In this document: one piece after another, positions 5,272 through 8,377 of the stretch
Position numbering within the stretch: the stretch's first letter is position 1
Layout of the letters: the number at the start of each line of letters is the position of its first letter
Assembly: GCA_934395135.1 (NCBI GenBank)
Contig: CAKRRK010000038.1
Span: forward strand, 1-8,377
Reading direction: 5' to 3'
Length of the DNA: 8,377 nucleotides
Source of the DNA: an uncultured Eubacteriales bacterium
Lineage (GTDB): Bacteria; Bacillota; Clostridia; Oscillospirales; Butyricicoccaceae
Position numbers and translations under genes: made by a program
The notes under the pieces: generated by a model
What the model was told of the DNA's origin: nothing
Database searches by the model: none
What the model saw: the letters and a program-made list of their open reading frames with translations, nothing else

Positions 5272-6765
5272 TCAGGACAGTCCCAGCTGTTCCAGGCGAG
5301 CCTGCTCTTCCTTTTGCTTGTCCGCAGGGTTGATCGCGCCAAAATAATCCGGACTGTCATTGGCATAAGAAATGCAGCGCAACTTTCCATTCTCACACAC
5401 ATAGGTATAGGTTTCTGTATACCAAACTGTTTTTTCGGGCGAATAATACAACACATTATCAAAGGTCAGGGCCTTGCCGTCATACCGGAGCGTTACCGGG
5501 ACAATGCCAGTTTTTTCACAGTCGCCGCGGTAGAGTTCCATGATCCCGGCATCCGAAAGGAAATACACCCCCTGGCGAGCCACGCTTGCACAAATCCCCG
5601 CTTCGGTCTGGTATAACTGGTCTGCGGTCTGATACCATGGATCTGCCGGAATTTTATTCCACATCGCTGCTTTTCCCGTTTCCATCTCTATTTTATAAAT
5701 CCAATCTTCCAACCACAGATAGGCTGTGTCCTGCGTCCAAAAATACACCTTTCCTGAAACATTCCATAAACTCCCCTCGTCTATAACAGAATTCTTCACC
5801 AAAGCATCCATTGCGAACACTTTGGAAGCACCGTTTTCATATAATAGCAACGTACAGGTTTCACCATCCCGATTCAGCTTGTAAAACCAAGCGCCAGACC
5901 GTTCACCATTGTCCCCAATCAGCCACCAGTTCTGTTCTCCGCTGACTTCCGCCGTATCAATCGGTTCCATCGTCAAACCATACTCCGAACCATGACTATT
6001 CCATGCATACAGGACATCGCCATATTGCACATATTCTACATAACCGCCGTAACTGCCCGCAACGCTTTTGCTGCCGATGCGAGTGCTTTCTTTGCCCAGA
6101 TAAACAACGTCCAGCGTGCCTTCGTTAAACAGCGAAGCCCCATGTTCTTTAAACGCGGCTTCCGTTATGACACCCTGTTCTATCAGCGATACCGCCAAAT
6201 GTTTATCCCAAAATCCCCCAGCTCCGCGGGACAACTTTGCCACGGACATAGAAACTGCTTCTCCCCGTGAGACAGGCAGCGTCAAATCTCTGCGTTTTTC
6301 CTGCGGAATGGTGTTAAGCACAATGTCATAAGGATTGACGTAATCCCGGTCATAACGGCCGCCGCTGTTCGCCCGGTTTAAAAACAAAGCATACTGCCAG
6401 ATCGAGGTTTCCCGTTCCGTCCCATACAGGCTGCCGCCAACTCCCTTTGTCAAGCCTTTTTCATACAGCCAGGCAACATGCGGCGCGCACCAATCCGGCA
6501 CATCCGAAAAGGGTGATCTGCCATTTTGCCGCAATGCTTCCGCTTCTCCGCCCAAAAAGCGCGTTAGTAAAACCGCCGCTTCTCCTCTGCTTAATCCCCG
6601 ATCCAGCTCATAGCCAGCACCGGTACCTTGCAGCAGGCCCAACGCATTTAAAAAATTTGCTTCCTTTTGCTGCTGTTCTGTGGCAGCCAAAGCAAGCGGC
6701 TGCCACAAACTGCACAGCAGCGCCAGCAGCAGGCCCAGCCTCAGCCACTTTTTTCTTCCTTTCAC
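5272..6765 (-). CDS. Secreted SLH-domain protein with beta-rich C-terminal region
   Basis: A 497-residue exported protein. The start is the GTG at 6763-6765, chosen because AAGGAG lies 7 nt before it and because it places a classic signal peptide at the N-terminus: KGRKKW, a leucine-rich core, then LALAA near residues 24-28. In-frame starts up to 6906 would put about 47 unlikely residues before it. SLH-like motifs follow at about 38-77 (FLNALGLLQG ... LSRGEAAVLLTRF) and 84-132 (SPFSDVPDW ... VAWLYEKGLTKG), with a weaker third near 164-202 (LPVSRGEAVSMSVAKL). SLH domains bind secondary cell wall polymers, so the protein is probably held at the cell surface. Residues from about 210 to the end are rich in tryptophan, tyrosine and strand-like repeats (for example GKVYFW and AYLWLEDWIYKIE), suggesting a beta-propeller-like fold. 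The function of that part is not recognised. Confidence 0.85.
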   Translation of the reverse strand: MKGRKKWLRLGLLLALLCSLWQPLALAATEQQQKEANFLNALGLLQGTGAGYELDRGLSRGEAAVLLTRFLGGEAEALRQNGRSPFSDVPDWCAPHVAWLYEKGLTKGVGGSLYGTERETSIWQYALFLNRANSGGRYDRDYVNPYDIVLNTIPQEKRRDLTLPVSRGEAVSMSVAKLSRGAGGFWDKHLAVSLIEQGVITEAAFKEHGASLFNEGTLDVVYLGKESTRIGSKSVAGSYGGYVEYVQYGDVLYAWNSHGSEYGLTMEPIDTAEVSGEQNWWLIGDNGERSGAWFYKLNRDGETCTLLLYENGASKVFAMDALVKNSVIDEGSLWNVSGKVYFWTQDTAYLWLEDWIYKIEMETGKAAMWNKIPADPWYQTADQLYQTEAGICASVARQGVYFLSDAGIMELYRGDCEKTGIVPVTLRYDGKALTFDNVLYYSPEKTVWYTETYTYVCENGKLRCISYANDSPDYFGAINPADKQKEEQARLEQLGLS

Positions 6766-6772
6766 GGTTTTT

Positions 6773-6778
6773 CTCCTT
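6773..6778 (-). promoter_or_regulatory. Ribosome binding site fixing the SLH protein start
   Basis: Minus-strand AAGGAG, 7 nt before the GTG at 6765. It decides between this start and longer in-frame alternatives. Confidence 0.75.
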
Positions 6779-6907
6779 ACTCTAAAACTTTCATTCTTTG
6801 CCGTAAAAACAAAAGCACGACAAAACTCTTTCATGCAGTTCCATTCAGAAACAGCCGCCCCGCTCACCGAAAATCGGCTCCTTCTCTGCGCATATTCCAT
6901 ACACACT

Positions 6908-6943
6908 AAAAAATCGGAGCAAGTTCATAAAAACTTGCTCCGA
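6908..6943 (-). terminator. Intrinsic terminator of the tRNA-Ser gene
   Basis: A perfect 12-bp stem (6914-6925 with 6932-6943, TCGGAGCAAGTT type) with a 6-nt loop. On the minus strand it is followed by TTTTTT. It starts 2 nt after the CCA end of the tRNA. Confidence 0.9.
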
Positions 6944-6945
6944 CA

Positions 6946-7036
6946 TGGCGGAGAGTCAGGGATTTGAACCCTGGGTACGCTCATCACGCACACACGATTT
7001 CCAATCGTGCGCCTTCGACCACTCAGCCAACTCTCC
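6946..7036 (-). tRNA. tRNA-Ser(GGA)
   Basis: A 91-nt class II tRNA on the minus strand. The acceptor stem pairs GGAGAGT with ACTCTCC, the discriminator base is G, and the CCA end is encoded (complement of 6946-6948). The anticodon arm ACGATT-GGA-AATCGT gives anticodon GGA, reading UCC and UCU serine codons. The T arm carries GGTTCAAATCC and the long variable arm (GCGTGATGAGCGT region) is typical of serine tRNAs. Promoter and terminator are both directly visible, so it is its own transcription unit. Confidence 0.97.
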
Positions 7037-7049
7037 AAGCGACTCATTT

Positions 7050-7078
7050 ATTATAAATAAAATATCTGTTCTTGTCAA
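7050..7078 (-). promoter_or_regulatory. Consensus sigma-A promoter of tRNA-Ser
   Basis: On the minus strand TTGACA (7073-7078) is followed after exactly 17 nt by TATAAT (7050-7055). Both hexamers match the consensus fully. The start of transcription would fall a few nucleotides before the tRNA 5' end at 7036. Confidence 0.92.
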
Positions 7079-7180
7079 CACCCATTTGCAGAATCTATTT
7101 CAATTTTCTGTGCTGTTGCTGCATTTTGGCAAATTACTTTGTTCACAGCAGCTTGTCTCATCCCGTTTTTCCGCAGCAAC

Positions 7181-7216
7181 GCGCCCTGTTCTTTCTTGTT
7201 CGAAAGAACAGGGCGC
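7181..7216. repeat. Perfect 15-bp inverted repeat downstream of spoIIM-like gene
   Basis: GCGCCCTGTTCTTTC (7181-7195) and GAAAGAACAGGGCGC (7202-7216) are perfect inverted copies around a 6-nt loop. On the minus strand, the direction of the SpoIIM-like gene ending at 7318, no T tract follows. On the plus strand TGCCTTTTATTT follows. It may be a terminator that works poorly in the expected direction, an RNA-stabilising hairpin or a protein-binding palindrome. The rest of 7079-7317 shows no gene. Confidence 0.6.
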
Positions 7217-7317
7217 TGCCTTTTATTTCGATTCGCCGCCAAAGCAAAAAGACCGGATCTCCCACACAAAGATCGTGCCCGTTTTCCGCCGAAGTCGATT
7301 TTTCCGGCCGCCTCCTG

Positions 7318-7935
7318 TTACAGCGGCAAGATTTTCACGATGCAAAGTCCTCCATATTTCAAGGCAAACGAAAAAAACAGCAGAAGAAGCCCCGTAAGTG
7401 CCGGTGCTTTTGCCTTTTTCAGTTCGGTTATGTATAATACTATGGTTTTTTTCCTTCCGGCAGCAGCGCTGTATGCCTCCGCCGCGATGGAAGCGGTCAG
7501 CACCAATGCCGGCAACAACAAAATCCCCGGCAGAGCGATGGCAAAAAGAGACAGCCAGATGCCGCTTTTTCCTGCACACAACACCAGCGCGGTTACGCCG
7601 AACGACATTACACAGCCCTTGGCCGCCACAATCAACCCTACGAGATACGGGCTTGCAAGCAGTCCGCCAAATACATAGATTGCCCCAATCACTCCGGCGT
7701 TTTGCAGCAAATACAGCCATGTGGTCTTTCCCGCGTAACTGAGCTGGACATCTATATTCTGTATATAATACTGTCCCAGTTCCTGCACCCAGGTGCCTTC
7801 CCGGCCAATGCCGTAAATTGCCGAAATACTGCCGGCAATAATTCCACACAGCAAAACTCCCACATAAAAAACAAACGCCGGCTTTCTGCATGCTTCCTTT
7901 AAAGTTAAAAATCCGAAAATAGATTGCTTTCTCAT
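7318..7935 (-). CDS. Stage II sporulation protein M (SpoIIM)-family membrane protein
   Basis: A 205-residue, very hydrophobic protein close in length to Bacillus subtilis SpoIIM (about 214 residues). Probable membrane segments are at roughly 20-40, 72-93, 97-118, 125-158 and 178-200. The resemblance rests on the order of segments and on local patterns: GIIAGS in the first segment, YLVGLIVAAKGCVMSFGV around 97-114, and LPGILLLPALVL around 135-146. SpoIIM works with SpoIID and SpoIIP in engulfment of the forespore, where it sits in the mother-cell membrane. Minus-strand AAAGGAAG (7942-7949) lies 6 nt before the ATG at 7935. No gene for SpoIID or SpoIIP is in view. It could be another member of the same integral membrane family rather than SpoIIM itself. 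The gene begins 67 nt after the upstream gene and may share its transcript. Confidence 0.68.
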   Translation of the reverse strand: MRKQSIFGFLTLKEACRKPAFVFYVGVLLCGIIAGSISAIYGIGREGTWVQELGQYYIQNIDVQLSYAGKTTWLYLLQNAGVIGAIYVFGGLLASPYLVGLIVAAKGCVMSFGVTALVLCAGKSGIWLSLFAIALPGILLLPALVLTASIAAEAYSAAAGRKKTIVLYITELKKAKAPALTGLLLLFFSFALKYGGLCIVKILPL

Positions 7936-8002
7936 TTCAGTCTTCCTTTGGTTAAACTTAAGTTACTATCAATATATTCTCGGATTTATATTTTATTCTT
8001 TT

Positions 8003-8377
8003 TTACTCTATCGTTCCCATCGCAGAAAAAATATCGGTGATAACTTCTTTCAGATAGCTTGGGAAGCCATTGGAATATTCTATGCTGATGACAGTGTTTC
8101 CATTTTGCGTTTCCCGGGTGCGGACATAGACTCCATAGGTGCCGTTAACAACCCGATCTGTGAGATAGCGGCAATCCACGCCTTCCACGGTGGAAACCAA
8201 AACCTTTCTTCCGGTCATACTGCGGATTGGCACCAGGGTGGAACCAAATGCATTTTTCTTAACGGTAATAAAAATAATTTCCGATTTTAAAATAACAGAG
8301 AAAACATCGTCACATAGGATAAAATTCCTGGTGCTGAACCGGTGGGCAATGTCGCTGGTTTTGTCGTAGACAAAGAT
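8003..8377 (-). CDS. Hypothetical protein, C-terminal part only
   Basis: An open frame of 124 codons without an internal stop, from the right window edge to the TAA at 8003-8005; the start lies beyond the window. A GTG at 8233 is in frame, but the frame stays open upstream of it and reads as ordinary protein (for example VYDKTSDIAHRF and SVILKSEIIFITVKK), so it is not the true start. The protein is beta-strand rich with alternating hydrophobic and polar residues (KVLVSTVEGV, NTVISIEYSNG) and ends in a short helix (LKEVITDIFSAMG). I do not recognise the family. It lies 67 nt upstream of the SpoIIM-like gene on the same strand. Confidence 0.7.
   Translation of the reverse strand: MFVYDKTSDIAHRFSTRNFILCDDVFSVILKSEIIFITVKKNAFGSTLVPIRSMTGRKVLVSTVEGVDCRYLTDRVVNGTYGVYVRTRETQNGNTVISIEYSNGFPSYLKEVITDIFSAMGTIE

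Noticed and set aside
5166..5462. 98-codon minus-strand frame overlapping the SLH gene end
   Set aside because: It lies in a different frame of the SLH coding region for most of its length and has no recognisable protein features.
6766..6906. Longer N-terminus for the SLH protein
   Set aside because: It would bury the signal peptide 47 residues inside the protein, while the GTG at 6765 has a well-placed AAGGAG.
6946..7036. tRNA-Ser as the integration site of the left-hand element
   Set aside because: The tRNA is nearly 2 kb from the suspected junction, its 3' end is not duplicated nearby as far as I can see, and an intact backbone-type gene lies between.
7223..7891. 222-codon minus-strand frame overlapping the SpoIIM-like gene
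   Set aside because: It is an alternative frame with many Cys, Arg and Trp residues and no family resemblance. The 205-residue frame has clear membrane segments and a ribosome binding site.

Overview
The window looks like a piece of a spore-forming, low-G+C Gram-positive genome of the Clostridia type. The evidence is a SpoIIM-like engulfment protein, a secreted protein with S-layer homology (SLH) motifs, strong AGGAGG-type ribosome binding sites and a consensus TTGACA-N17-TATAAT promoter. No species can be named from the sequence alone.

Left part (1-4196, + strand): six tightly packed genes, with gaps of 2 to 18 nt, that read as one operon. In order they encode a radical SAM/SPASM protein cut by the window edge, a nitroreductase-family flavoprotein, a split-barrel flavin-binding domain fused to a two-cluster ferredoxin, a PPC (DUF296) domain protein, a class M sirtuin (SirTM) and a zinc-type macrodomain protein. 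The last two are the known writer/eraser pair for protein ADP-ribosylation. In the described Staphylococcus/Streptococcus operons that pair sits with a lipoate-carrier protein (GcvH-L) and a lipoate ligase (LplA2). Neither is here; iron-sulfur, flavin and radical chemistry genes and a PPC protein take their place. This makes the cluster the best candidate in the window for an undescribed ADP-ribosylation-controlled redox or modification system.

Middle part (4197-5271): a structured intergenic stretch, then a small protein with a sigma-70 region-4-like helix-turn-helix of the type carried by integrative conjugative elements, then about 475 nt without a convincing gene but with two strong hairpins. 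I infer that the operon is cargo near the end of a conjugative or other mobile element and that the junction with the chromosome lies between roughly 4880 and 5270. No excisionase, integrase or repeat pair was identified to prove it.

Right part (5272-8377, - strand): probable chromosomal backbone. It holds an exported SLH protein, a complete tRNA-Ser(GGA) with its own consensus promoter and terminator, a SpoIIM-family membrane protein, and the C-terminal end of an unrecognised protein that runs off the window.
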